From assembly GCA_042095835.1 (NCBI GenBank), contig JBELML010000095.1:1-24673 (forward strand): 24,673 nt of DNA. Direction: 5' to 3'. Positions within the stretch are counted from its first letter, which is position 1. The number at the start of each line of letters is the position of its first letter. The DNA is from DATFKA01 sp042095835. GTDB lineage: Bacteria > Bacteroidota > Bacteroidia > Chitinophagales > Saprospiraceae. The position numbers and the translations under genes are program-made. The notes under the pieces are model-generated. The model made no database searches. It was not told the origin of the DNA and worked only from the letters and a program-made list of their open reading frames with translations. This document shows positions 15,854 through 24,397 of this stretch, piece by piece.

Positions 15854-17022
15854 CCCGCCAGCGCTTGCTGAAAATCTGCCTTTAAATCATCAATTTGCTC
15901 TAAGCCTACACTGATACGTACCATACCAGGTTCGATCCCAACGGCTAGTCTTTCTTCTTCACTAAGCTTCGAATGCGTGGTGGAACTAGGATGCGTGACG
16001 ATGGTTCGGGAGTCCCCTAAATTAGAGGACAGAGAGCAGAGTTGAATGCGATTGAGCATTTGTATGGCTTTTTCAGCACCGCCTTTTAATATAATGGATA
16101 CTAGCCCTCCGCCGTGACGCATTTGCTTCTTAGCTAGGTCAAACTGTGGATGAGTAGCTAGAAATGGATAGCGAACCTCTGCCACCTGAGGATGATCTTG
16201 TAAAAAATGAGCTAATGCTAGGGCATTCTCACAATGCCGTTCCATGCGCACCGCTAAAGTTTCAAGGCTTTTAGAAAGTACCCAAGCATTAAAAGGAGAT
16301 AGGGCTGGGCCAGTGTGTCTACAAAAGGCCCGAACCTGGTCGATTAATTCAGCGCGACCAACTACAACGCCTGCTAGCACTCTACCTTGCCCATCCATCC
16401 ATTTGGTACCAGAGTGTACGATTAAATCTGCTCCATACTTGGCGGGTTGTTGTAGATAAGGAGAGGCAAAACAATTGTCAATATTAAAAAGGAGCTTGTG
16501 CTTTTTGGCAAATTGGCCAGCAGCTTCTAAATCTACTAAGGTTAAACCAGGATTGGAGGGAGACTCTAAGACCAGCATTTTGGTGTTGTCTTGCAGCGCT
16601 GCTTCCCAGCTATCTACATCGATTGGATCAACGTAGGTATGGGTGATGCCCCACTTACATAAAATCTTGGTTAACAATTGATGGGTCGAGCCAAAGACTG
16701 CTCTGGACGCAATAAGATGGTCTCCTGTTTCTAAGAAAGCAGCCATACTGGCAAAAACTGCCGCCATTCCAGATGCAGTAGCAAATCCAGCTTCTACGCC
16801 TTCCATGCGGCATACCTTCTGAATAAACTCATCTGTATTCGGATTGCTATACCTTGAATAGATGATACCATCTTCGGTGCCAGCAAAGGTATCTCGCATC
16901 ACTTCAGCAGATGGAAAGACAAAACTTGAGGTCAAATACATCGGTACGCTATGCTCCCGATGTTGACTACGCTCGAATTGAGTACGGATGGCTTCCGTCT
17001 CTATGTGTTTTTTGTTGTTCAT
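15850..17022 (-). CDS. metZ: Trans-sulfuration-family PLP enzyme, probably O-succinylhomoserine sulfhydrylase (MetZ)
   Basis: 390 residues, the normal size for the Cys/Met-metabolism PLP family. The PLP lysine is K207 in HSGTKWMDGQGR; the segment TKWMDGQGRVLAG is characteristic of MetZ rather than of cystathionine gamma-synthase or beta-lyase. Other family residues are IIYSRYSNPNT (53-63), ATASGMAAV (81-89), LESPSNPGL (152-160), D182 in NIDNCFASP (contacting the PLP ring nitrogen) and LGDSRTIVTHPSSTTH near the C-terminus. MetZ makes homocysteine from O-succinyl- (or O-acetyl-) homoserine and sulfide. It is 29 bases downstream of iscS on the same strand, so the two are probably co-transcribed. 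The exact acyl donor cannot be read here; cystathionine gamma-synthase is the main alternative. Confidence 0.87.
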   Translation of the reverse strand: MNNKKHIETEAIRTQFERSQHREHSVPMYLTSSFVFPSAEVMRDTFAGTEDGIIYSRYSNPNTDEFIQKVCRMEGVEAGFATASGMAAVFASMAAFLETGDHLIASRAVFGSTHQLLTKILCKWGITHTYVDPIDVDSWEAALQDNTKMLVLESPSNPGLTLVDLEAAGQFAKKHKLLFNIDNCFASPYLQQPAKYGADLIVHSGTKWMDGQGRVLAGVVVGRAELIDQVRAFCRHTGPALSPFNAWVLSKSLETLAVRMERHCENALALAHFLQDHPQVAEVRYPFLATHPQFDLAKKQMRHGGGLVSIILKGGAEKAIQMLNRIQLCSLSSNLGDSRTIVTHPSSTTHSKLSEEERLAVGIEPGMVRISVGLEQIDDLKADFQQALAG

Positions 17023-17051
17023 AGTTGTACCAATGTTAGGGTTTTAAATAC

Positions 17052-18266
17052 CTACCATCCCATTGGTTGCAAATCTACACCATCTTGGAACAATTGCCAA
17101 GCTGGACTAGAAGCTCTTACTTTTTCTACTGCCTTTCTGACGATTTCGATCGTTTCTAGTATATGATCTGTTGTTGTGAATCTGCCAAGACTGAACCGAA
17201 GAGCTGCTTCAGCCATATTATGGCCAAGGCCCATGCTCAGCAGGACATGTGAGGGGTCTGGATTAGCAGAGGTACAAGCAGAACCGGAGGAGACCGCCAA
17301 TTCTTCTTTAAATGCCATCATCAAAGCTTCTCCTTTGATATATTTAAAGGAAAGGTTAGTCACATTGGGGAGCCGTGGACTTTCGAGACTATTGCGATAG
17401 ACCTGATCTATTTGTAATAATGCGGTCTCGAGTTGATCGCGTAGTTGGCTGAGTCGCTGCGCTTCCTCAAGCATTCCGTTTTGTGCAATTTCAGCGGCTT
17501 TACCGAATCCTACGATCCCAGGTACATTGAGTGTTCCAGAACGCATACCGCGTTCATGTCCGCCACCATCGATTTGAGAGCCTAGTTTAATGCGTGGCTG
17601 TCGGCTACTGACATAAATAGCGCCCACACCCTTGGGGCCATACAATTTATGAGCTGAACAAGCAAGGATGCCAACGCCAGCTTTTTTAGGATGGACTTCT
17701 ATTTTTCCTACTGCTTGAGTGGCGTCACTCATCAGGAGCGTGCCCTTTTCAGCACAAATGCGACCTATTTCATCCATCGCTTGGATCACACCAGTCTCAT
17801 TATTAGCCCACATTATACTCACCAGTATAGTATCTGGTCGAATAGCTTGAGCAAGGACTTCCAGGTCTACTAGGCCATTGGGGAGTACATCGAGGTAGCT
17901 AACCTCACCTCCCATTTTTTCTATAGCATGGCAGGAATCTAATACGGCTTTATGTTCTGTTTTTAAGGTGATAATGTGTTTTCCTTTCCGCTGATAAAGG
18001 GAAAAAATACCCTTGAGTCCAAGGTTGTCTGATTCTGTAGCACCCGAGGTAAAGATGATTTCTTTATCCTCTACCTCAAGCAAGGTTGCCAACTGCTTTC
18101 TTGCTTGGTCAACCGCATCTTCGGCCACCCAACCATAGGCATGATGATGGCTAGCCGCGTTGCCAGGAAGGTCATAAAAGTAGGGGAGCATAGCTTCTAC
18201 CACGCTAGGGTCAGTAGGAGTAGTCGCATTATAATCTAAGTAGATGAGATTTTGCTGATTCCGCAT
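17052..18266 (-). CDS. iscS: Cysteine desulfurase, IscS type
   Basis: 404 residues, the same length as E. coli IscS. It removes sulfur from cysteine as a persulfide for Fe-S cluster and thio-cofactor assembly. Seen in the sequence: YLDYNATTPTDP (9-20), H105 in KTEHKAVLD (acid-base), D181 and Q184 in SDATQAVGKI (PLP contacts), the PLP lysine K207 in SAHKLYGPKG, GGGHERGMRSGT (234-245) and the active cysteine C331 in SSGSACTS. The long mobile loop around C331 and the C-terminal LFQDGVDLQPMGW are group I (IscS/NifS) features, not SufS. No iscR, iscU or iscA lies beside it; instead metZ follows. The ATG at 18266 gives the conserved N-terminus. Confidence 0.94.
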   Translation of the reverse strand: MRNQQNLIYLDYNATTPTDPSVVEAMLPYFYDLPGNAASHHHAYGWVAEDAVDQARKQLATLLEVEDKEIIFTSGATESDNLGLKGIFSLYQRKGKHIITLKTEHKAVLDSCHAIEKMGGEVSYLDVLPNGLVDLEVLAQAIRPDTILVSIMWANNETGVIQAMDEIGRICAEKGTLLMSDATQAVGKIEVHPKKAGVGILACSAHKLYGPKGVGAIYVSSRQPRIKLGSQIDGGGHERGMRSGTLNVPGIVGFGKAAEIAQNGMLEEAQRLSQLRDQLETALLQIDQVYRNSLESPRLPNVTNLSFKYIKGEALMMAFKEELAVSSGSACTSANPDPSHVLLSMGLGHNMAEAALRFSLGRFTTTDHILETIEIVRKAVEKVRASSPAWQLFQDGVDLQPMGW

Positions 18267-18287
18267 ACTTAAGTTGAATCTTTTTTA

Positions 18288-18473
18288 GTGTCAACAATTA
18301 TTACCAACAAATGGATCACTTGGAGGACTAATGATGAAAGCCTCCTTCCCACACCTCAAATATCCATTAATTCTACGGACGAAGAAATCGGAGATTTCTT
18401 ATTAGCATGCTTACAACAGTACATCATTGCAGCATTAGGCCTAATCAAAACACCCACATATCGAGGTGTTTAA
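18288..18473 (+). CDS. Possible small protein, 61 codons (uncertain)
   Basis: An open frame starting at GTG 18288 fills most of the 178-base gap between iscS and the exonuclease gene and overlaps the exonuclease 3' end by 29 bases in the opposite direction. The predicted peptide has ITWRTNDESLLPTPQISI then STDEEIGDFLLACLQQY, which reads like a folded alternating beta/alpha protein rather than random sequence. The SxDEEIG-x-x-LL pattern recalls small immunity-type proteins, but I do not recognise a family. Against it: a GTG start, no visible promoter or ribosome site, short length, and an in-frame stop just upstream (18270-18272). It may be a real small gene, a remnant, or chance. Confidence 0.35.
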   Translation: MSTIITNKWITWRTNDESLLPTPQISINSTDEEIGDFLLACLQQYIIAALGLIKTPTYRGV

Positions 18474-18990
18474 TAAAAATTTTGGCAAGATTCTCTGCAT
18501 CAGATATTCCGCGATGATGGATGCCAGTGAATTCAAAGCCTTCTTTTTCTACGGCTCTTTTAAGGCCTCTGGGGCGGTTTAGTCTTTTAAATTCTTGGTA
18601 CTGCCTTTTTAGATTAATATGGTGGCCTTCGATCCAGTCGTATTCCATGTCGTGCAATTGGGAATCTTGGATGAGCATTTTTCGATCAAAATTTCCCCAG
18701 GAACAGAGCAGGTAGTCCTCTTCAAAAACTTCTGCCCAATCTTGAAAGATTTCGATCACTGAGGGGAATTCATCAGCTCGATCAATTTGGTATTGTTCGA
18801 TGGAGGTGAGCTCTTGACAAAAGGAAGATAGGCGTGGATTAAGAATAGGATGTACAAATTTTTCAAAAGTACCTTCTACTTCTCCGTAGCCATTGAGACG
18901 CACCGCACCAATCTCAATGATTTCCTGAGTTTTTGAAGGCGGACGCCCCTCCCAGCAGGTAGCCTCTAAATCATATATGATAAAGTTCAT
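18445..18990 (-). CDS. DEDDh 3'-5' exonuclease (ERI-1/KapD-like)
   Basis: 181 residues, a stand-alone DEDDh-fold nuclease. The catalytic acids D7 and E9 are in YDLEATCW, the third acidic residue is D102 in SWGNFDRKM, and the H-x4-D motif is H159...D164 in HHRGISDAENLAKI. LRxRGLKRAV-like sequence (RPRGLKRAVE, 139-148) precedes it, as in ERI-1-type enzymes that trim RNA 3' ends. The substrate here is unknown; RNA is more likely than DNA from the subfamily resemblance. Its ATG lies 4 bases after the ion-channel stop codon, so the two minus-strand genes are almost certainly one transcript. The function of that pairing is not apparent. Confidence 0.88.
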   Translation of the reverse strand: MNFIIYDLEATCWEGRPPSKTQEIIEIGAVRLNGYGEVEGTFEKFVHPILNPRLSSFCQELTSIEQYQIDRADEFPSVIEIFQDWAEVFEEDYLLCSWGNFDRKMLIQDSQLHDMEYDWIEGHHINLKRQYQEFKRLNRPRGLKRAVEKEGFEFTGIHHRGISDAENLAKIFIKHLDMWVF

Positions 18991-18994
18991 ATTA

Positions 18995-19792
18995 TTATTT
19001 TTGACCGGGGTTTTGAGAATCTAGAACCAGTGTTTTTAATTCGGCGATCTGGTTTTGTAGCTCATCTATTTTATCTTCTAAAACGGCATTATTATCAATA
19101 GTCATTTCATCTACAAATACGGCATTGGCTAAGGACATTCCAAAAATACCACCGATGAGTACGATAAAACCAAAGTACAGCCGCGTAAGCCACACTAAGA
19201 GAGGCATCGACACTGGTAGCCGCTCAATGATATCCTCAGAAATTTCATTCCAACCTTCAATCGTAAACAGTTGAAAGATATGATAGGCAGAAATTAAAGG
19301 ATTGCCGAAGGTCTCGGGTGCTGTTTTTGCAAAAAAATGACAAGTGATGATTGCCAGCAAGAAATTCAAAAAGAATAATGCTGCCAACACAAACACAGAA
19401 GCTCTCAAAGCTCTACCCAGGCCCGACAAGACATGTCCTAGATTGGGAATGAATCGGACAAAACGAACCAAACGTGCAATTCTAAATAACCTTAAAATCA
19501 AGAACAAAGAGGTGTCAGGAATAGCAATGAGGTGCGTGAGTAGAGAGGGAAGCGTCAATAGGACTATCGCAAAATCGAAGCGATTCCAACCCTGACGGAT
19601 ATAGCCTTTCCAGCCATCAGTTGAAATTTTGACGATAGCTTCAAGGATGAAAAAAACAATAAAAAACTGATCTATTTCCTCCAAATAATAGCCTTCTTGG
19701 AAGTTGGGGAAATAAATGAGGAAGATGACAATTGCATTTAAGGTAATAGCAATCATCATGTTACGTTCGGTTTGAAAAAAGCGCCGTACCAT
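18995..19792 (-). CDS. Voltage-gated-type ion channel of the NaChBac/BacNav fold
   Basis: 265 residues, six membrane segments: S1 about 11-29, S2 40-57, S3 71-90, S4 95-115, S5 131-152 and S6 203-227. S4 has arginines every third residue (R101, R104, R107, R110, R113), a voltage-sensor pattern. The pore loop reads FQLFTIEGWNEI (173-184); T-x-E-x-W matches the selectivity filter of bacterial sodium channels (TLESW), with G in place of S. E179 would be the ring of four glutamates in the tetramer. A C-terminal coiled coil (about 236-258, LEDKIDELQNQIAELKTLV) is the usual tetramerisation helix. Ion selectivity (Na, Ca or mixed) cannot be decided from this filter. An AGGAG sits just one base before the ATG, too close for an ideal ribosome site. 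First gene of a pair with the exonuclease. Confidence 0.9.
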   Translation of the reverse strand: MVRRFFQTERNMMIAITLNAIVIFLIYFPNFQEGYYLEEIDQFFIVFFILEAIVKISTDGWKGYIRQGWNRFDFAIVLLTLPSLLTHLIAIPDTSLFLILRLFRIARLVRFVRFIPNLGHVLSGLGRALRASVFVLAALFFLNFLLAIITCHFFAKTAPETFGNPLISAYHIFQLFTIEGWNEISEDIIERLPVSMPLLVWLTRLYFGFIVLIGGIFGMSLANAVFVDEMTIDNNAVLEDKIDELQNQIAELKTLVLDSQNPGQK

Positions 19793-20012
19793 CTACTCCT
19801 TTTGTTAATCACGTATTATAAGAAATCCCCATGAAAAGTTTAGGAAATGCCAAAGATTTAATCAAAAATTTCTATTTTATTCCAGTACAATTCTTTCCAA
19901 TTTCTATTTTTGAGCGCAGTTGTACGTATATTTTAGCCTATAAATATTAACATTTTGTTTAGTGACGCTGTAAGATTTTGGCGTCTCAACAACAAACTAT
20001 AAAATCACAATC

Positions 20013-20681
20013 ATGAGACAGTTTTTGATCCTCTGTTTAGCACTTACCCTTACGATTAGCCTACAAGCCCAAGATGTTCAAGAAGTTAGAAAAGGGATGA
20101 GCATGGGTGTACAAGAAGCTTTTGAAGTAGATGTAGTCAACCTCGATGCAAAAGAAGTAGAGAAGGTGTTGATGAGCTATTTGAAAGAGTATAAAGGCAA
20201 AAAAGGTCCTAAAAAAGACCGTAAATCAAAAGAAATTCTTGTCGATGATGCGGAGATTCCTGCATTGAGTGGCAATAGTATTGACCTTTATGCCACGGTA
20301 GCTGGTAAAGGAGAAGAGGCTACCGTCAACTTCTGGTTTGATCTAGGTGGTGCCTTTCTTTCTCAAGAAGGCCATCCTGAAAAAATGGAAGCACTAAGCG
20401 ATTGGCTGTATAACTTCGCAAAAGCAACTCGTACGCGTACTATAGAGCTTGAGTTGGACAACGAAGAAAAGCTCCTCAAAACAATGAATAAAGACTATGA
20501 CAAGCTGAAAAAGGAGCAAGAAAAATTGGAGGCGGCTATTGAAAAGGCCAAAGAAACCATTGCACAAGCTGAAAAAGACTTAGAAACTAATGCCAGCGAG
20601 CAGAAAAATAGCCAAGAGTCTATTGTGGATCAGCAAAAGATAGTAGAAGAAGTAAAAGACAAACTAAAAAAGGTCAACTAG
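20013..20681 (+). CDS. Secreted protein with C-terminal coiled coil, function unknown
   Basis: 222 residues. Signal peptide 1-19 with cleavage LQA-Q; mature protein periplasmic or outer-membrane associated. Residues about 30-145 form a mixed domain with a Lys-rich segment (KGKKGPKKDRKSK, 61-73) and strands such as IDLYATVAG and EATVNFWFDLGGAFL. Residues about 146-220 are a highly charged heptad-patterned helix (EKLLKTMNKDYDKLKKEQEKLEAAI...). I recognise no named family; similar small secreted proteins are annotated as hypothetical in Bacteroidota. It stands alone between divergent channel and downstream smc, closed by a strong terminator at 20709, so it is probably monocistronic. The ATG is the only start that gives the signal peptide. 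Confidence 0.75.
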   Translation: MRQFLILCLALTLTISLQAQDVQEVRKGMSMGVQEAFEVDVVNLDAKEVEKVLMSYLKEYKGKKGPKKDRKSKEILVDDAEIPALSGNSIDLYATVAGKGEEATVNFWFDLGGAFLSQEGHPEKMEALSDWLYNFAKATRTRTIELELDNEEKLLKTMNKDYDKLKKEQEKLEAAIEKAKETIAQAEKDLETNASEQKNSQESIVDQQKIVEEVKDKLKKVN

Positions 20682-20708
20682 ACCTGCTAGATATTTAAGT
20701 CAAAATAA

Positions 20709-20745
20709 GCCCTCAAAGGAATATCCATTTCCTTTGAGGGCTTTT
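20709..20745 (+). terminator. Strong intrinsic terminator after the coiled-coil protein gene
   Basis: GCCCTCAAAGGAA (20709-20721) pairs perfectly with TTCCTTTGAGGGC (20729-20741), 13 bp with a 7-base loop, followed by TTTTCGTTT. An A-rich tract precedes the stem. It separates this gene from smc. Confidence 0.92.
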
Positions 20746-20825
20746 CGTTTATAAAAACGATCCTTACCAACACCTTTTGTGGATAACTGGCACACATTCT
20801 ATATTAATTCCAAGTTAACTTTATT

Positions 20826-20833
20826 TATTTTTG
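20826..20833 (+). promoter_or_regulatory. Promoter -7-like box TATTTTTG immediately before smc
   Basis: The octamer fits TAnnTTTG and ends 6 bases before the smc ATG at 20840. A transcript started from it would have almost no leader. No TTG is seen at the matching -33 position. The last three bases (TTG) are the in-frame TTG that could be mistaken for an earlier smc start. Confidence 0.45.
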
Positions 20834-20839
20834 CCAGCT

Positions 20840-23800
20840 ATGAGATTGAAAAGTCTAGAAATAAAGGGATTTAAAAGTTTTGCCAATCAAACGGTAGTGA
20901 ACTTTCAGGAAGATGTGATCGGCATCGTTGGGCCCAATGGTTCGGGTAAATCCAACATTGTCGATGCTATTCGTTGGGTATTAGGAGAGCAGAAGAGTAG
21001 AGAGCTGCGACTAGATTCTATGTCCTCGGTTCTTTTTAATGGTACTAAAAAGAGAAAACCAGCCGGAGTAGCTTCGGTCACCCTCACTTTTGAGAATACC
21101 CGCAATATTCTACCGACCGAATACCAAAATGTGGCGATTACTCGTATGCTCTACCGTACTGGCGAGAGCGAATACCGGCTCAATGGAGTGACCTGCCGCC
21201 TTAAAGATATTACCTCCCTCTTTTTAGATACGGGTATAGGCTCCAATTCTTATGCGATTATCGCTCTTGGAATGGTAGACGATATTCTGGCAGATAAAGA
21301 TAACTCCCGCCGCCGCATGTTCGAACAAGCTGCTGGTGTCAGTAAATATAAGGTTCGGAAAAGAGAAGCACTTAATAAACTGAAAAACACGGCTGCTGAC
21401 CTGGAAAGGGTAGAGGATTTATTGCACGAAATTGCGGGCAACCTCAAAACGCTTGAAAAACAAGCCCGTCGCGCAAAACGCTATTTTGAACTTAAAGAAG
21501 AGTACAAAACCTTAAGTGTGGAGCTGGCCCTACTACAAATGGAGGGACTCAAAGTAGAGCAGAAACGCGTGAGCCAGCAGCTAGAGCGGGAGCAGGATAG
21601 CTATCGGGAAATGGATGTACAAATCCGACAAAAGGAAGCCCAACTCGAAATGGGGCGCAAAAATAATCTTGATAAAGAAAAAGCGCTTTCGACTCGACAG
21701 CGAGAGCTGAATACGCTGGTTGGAAAAATCCGCGGGATGGAGAACGATCGGCGGATGAAAGAGCAGAAACAACAGTTTATCACGAATAACAAAAGTACAC
21801 TAGACCAGGAAATAAAAACGGCCCAACTTAGAGTCAACCAGCTGCTACAGGATATCACACAATATCGAGAAGACCTTAACTTTGAGAAAAGAATTGAAGC
21901 GAGATTGGAACAGGAGTTAATCGCTGCTGAAGAAGAGCTAGACAAGGTCAAAGTGAGCCATGGCAACGTTAAGGAAGACTTGGATAAGGTCATGGCAACC
22001 CAACAGTTAAAAGAAAAAGAACTTTTTGAGCTTGAGAAGAAGAAAGCCATCAACCTCAATCAGATCGAGAGTAATCGTCAAGAAAAACGTAGAGCAGAGG
22101 AGGAGCGGGAAAATAGGCAAGCCGAGGTAAAAGGATTGCAAGAAAAAATGCAGCTTTTACTGCAAAATGAGCAAACAGAAGCCAAAAGATTAGAAGAACT
22201 CGAAGCCCAGGAGGAAAAACGCAAGACCCAACTCACCAAAGTGGAGGAGGAAGCTGAAAAAGCTAATCGCGAAATTGCCAAAGTCCGTAGAGAACTCGAT
22301 GCCAAGCGCAATGAGTTCAAGTTGACCAAAAGTATGGTAGAAAATCTGGAAGGTTTTCCGGAGTCCATCAAATTTTTAAATAGTAGTAAAGATTGGAAAA
22401 AAGAAACGCCTCTCCTTTCAGATTTAATCTATGTAAATGAGGCCTATCGAGTAGCCATTGAAAACTATTTGGAGCCTTATCTGAATTATTATGTAGTCGA
22501 TACCTTGCAGGACGCCTACCACGCCATCCAATTATTAGGTCGTAGCCAAAAAGGGAAAGCCAATTTTTTCGTTTTAGAAGCTTTTCAGGATTATACTGCA
22601 CCAATGACACTTTTTCCTGAAATGCATCGAGCTATTGACTTGATTCAAACGGAACCTAAGTATTTCAATTTGGTCAGTCACCTTTTGGAGAAAGTATTGA
22701 TATCAGATAAAGAAGATTTTCAAGGGAAACTACCCGAATCGGAAGTAGTCGTACTGTCTCAAAGTGGACGCCTTATCCAAAAACGATTTAGTGTATCGGG
22801 CGGCTCTATTGGTCTATTCGAAGGAAAACGTATTGGACGCAAAAAGAATTTGGAAGTACTTGATGAGTCTATCCAAAAATCAGAGGTAGTAGAAAACCGG
22901 CTATCCACCAACTTTTATAACCTCAAAAAGAAAATTGAAGAGCTCAAAGGTGCTAAAATTGAAAATCAGATTCGGCAACAAAAAGCACAACTAGATAAGC
23001 TCGTTCAGGAGCGGGTTTCTTTTTCTACCCGATTAGAAAACTTTGAAGCATTTATTGCAGAAGTCGTAGAAAAAGAAACAAAAATAGACCAGCGGATAGG
23101 GGAATTAGAAAAGGAAATTGAGCTGATTGCACAAGACATTTTAGCAAAAGAAAAGGAAGTAGCAGAAGCTAAAGAAACCATTTCTAATACCGATGGAAGC
23201 TATAAGCAATTAGCGGAGCAGTTGAGTCTTTTCACTACATCTTTTAATGAAAAGAATATCCAATTTATTCGTCAACAAAACAAAGTGACGACTTTCCAAA
23301 GAGAACTAGGTTTTCGTGAGAAAGAGTTGGAATCCACCAAGGCGAAATTGGAAAAAGATGCCCAGCAATTAGGATCAGCAGATAAAGAAATAGAGGAAAT
23401 TGCCAATCAAATCGTACAAATGCAAGAGCGCCTGGAAGTGCTTTATGCGCAGCGCAAAGAAAAAGAGGGGCTACTTACCGAAGCTGAGCAAACCTATTTC
23501 CAGGCGAGAGGGAGCATCAGTGAATTGGAAGACGAAATCAGAAAGCAGAACCGCAAGCAGCAGGATCTCCAAATTCTCATCAATAAGCTCAAAGAGCAAG
23601 TCAACGATGTGAAGTACCAGATCTCTACCATTGCCCAGCGTTTTCGGATTGAGTTCAACATCAGTATCAATGAAATCATCAACCAGGAGCCTAAACGCGA
23701 CAAACCTAAGGAAGAGTTATTGGAAAAAGTAGAGCGTTTAGGAAAACGCTTGGGGAACTACGGAGAGATTAACCCAATGGCAGTGGAGGCCTTTGATGAG

Positions 23801-24394
23801 ATGAAGGAGCGGCACGAAAGTATCACCCAGCAAAGAGATGATATCGTAGAGGCCAAAGAAAGCCTAGAAGAGACCATCAAAGAAATAGAAGAAACAGCTA
23901 CGGTACAATTCTTAGAGGCTTTTGATAAAGCTAGGACCTACTTTATTGAGGTCTTTCGCAGTCTATTTACAGAGGATGATAATTGCGATCTTATCTTACT
24001 AGATCCAGAAAATCCACTAGAATCCAAAATTGAGATCGTGGCCAAACCTAAAGGGAAACGCCCACAATCTATTAGCCAGTTGTCTGGTGGAGAAAAGACG
24101 CTAACAGCAACAGCTTTACTCTTTGCGCTATACCTATTGAAGCCAGCACCTTTCTGTATATTTGATGAGGTTGATGCTCCATTAGATGATGCCAATATCC
24201 TGAAGTTTAATAAGATCATTAAGCGCTTCTCTAAGGAATCGCAATTCATCATTGTGACGCATAACAAGTTGACAATGGCAGCTGTAGATACGATCTATGG
24301 GGTGTTTATGGGGGAGCAAGGTGTGTCAGGTGTATTGCCCGTTGACTTTAGAGATTATGACCACAAGATTAGTTTTGAGGCAGCAGCGGGGTAG
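20840..24394 (+). CDS. smc: Chromosome segregation/condensin protein SMC
   Basis: 1184 residues, full SMC length. SMC dimers with kleisin partners (ScpA/ScpB) extrude and organise DNA loops using ATP. Walker A is GPNGSGKS (31-38) in the N-terminal head, which begins with the classical MRLKSLEIKGFKSF; this fixes the ATG at 20840 over a TTG at 20831. A long coiled coil (about 165-515) leads to the hinge (about 520-665, from TPLLSDLIYVNEAY to SVSGGSIGLFEGKRIG), then the returning coiled coil (about 670-1020). The C-terminal head has the ABC signature LSGGE (1081-1085), Walker B with D1109 and E1110 in IFDEVDAPLDDAN, and the H-loop VTHNK. All ATPase motifs are intact. It is separated from upstream DNA by a terminator, so it has its own promoter; scpA and scpB are not in the window. 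Confidence 0.98.
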   Translation: MRLKSLEIKGFKSFANQTVVNFQEDVIGIVGPNGSGKSNIVDAIRWVLGEQKSRELRLDSMSSVLFNGTKKRKPAGVASVTLTFENTRNILPTEYQNVAITRMLYRTGESEYRLNGVTCRLKDITSLFLDTGIGSNSYAIIALGMVDDILADKDNSRRRMFEQAAGVSKYKVRKREALNKLKNTAADLERVEDLLHEIAGNLKTLEKQARRAKRYFELKEEYKTLSVELALLQMEGLKVEQKRVSQQLEREQDSYREMDVQIRQKEAQLEMGRKNNLDKEKALSTRQRELNTLVGKIRGMENDRRMKEQKQQFITNNKSTLDQEIKTAQLRVNQLLQDITQYREDLNFEKRIEARLEQELIAAEEELDKVKVSHGNVKEDLDKVMATQQLKEKELFELEKKKAINLNQIESNRQEKRRAEEERENRQAEVKGLQEKMQLLLQNEQTEAKRLEELEAQEEKRKTQLTKVEEEAEKANREIAKVRRELDAKRNEFKLTKSMVENLEGFPESIKFLNSSKDWKKETPLLSDLIYVNEAYRVAIENYLEPYLNYYVVDTLQDAYHAIQLLGRSQKGKANFFVLEAFQDYTAPMTLFPEMHRAIDLIQTEPKYFNLVSHLLEKVLISDKEDFQGKLPESEVVVLSQSGRLIQKRFSVSGGSIGLFEGKRIGRKKNLEVLDESIQKSEVVENRLSTNFYNLKKKIEELKGAKIENQIRQQKAQLDKLVQERVSFSTRLENFEAFIAEVVEKETKIDQRIGELEKEIELIAQDILAKEKEVAEAKETISNTDGSYKQLAEQLSLFTTSFNEKNIQFIRQQNKVTTFQRELGFREKELESTKAKLEKDAQQLGSADKEIEEIANQIVQMQERLEVLYAQRKEKEGLLTEAEQTYFQARGSISELEDEIRKQNRKQQDLQILINKLKEQVNDVKYQISTIAQRFRIEFNISINEIINQEPKRDKPKEELLEKVERLGKRLGNYGEINPMAVEAFDEMKERHESITQQRDDIVEAKESLEETIKEIEETATVQFLEAFDKARTYFIEVFRSLFTEDDNCDLILLDPENPLESKIEIVAKPKGKRPQSISQLSGGEKTLTATALLFALYLLKPAPFCIFDEVDAPLDDANILKFNKIIKRFSKESQFIIVTHNKLTMAAVDTIYGVFMGEQGVSGVLPVDFRDYDHKISFEAAAG

Positions 24395-24397
24395 GTG

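Noticed and set aside
21601..22059. 152-codon antisense frame inside smc
   Set aside because: Ser/Phe/Leu-rich shadow of the SMC coiled coil on the opposite strand; no independent evidence.
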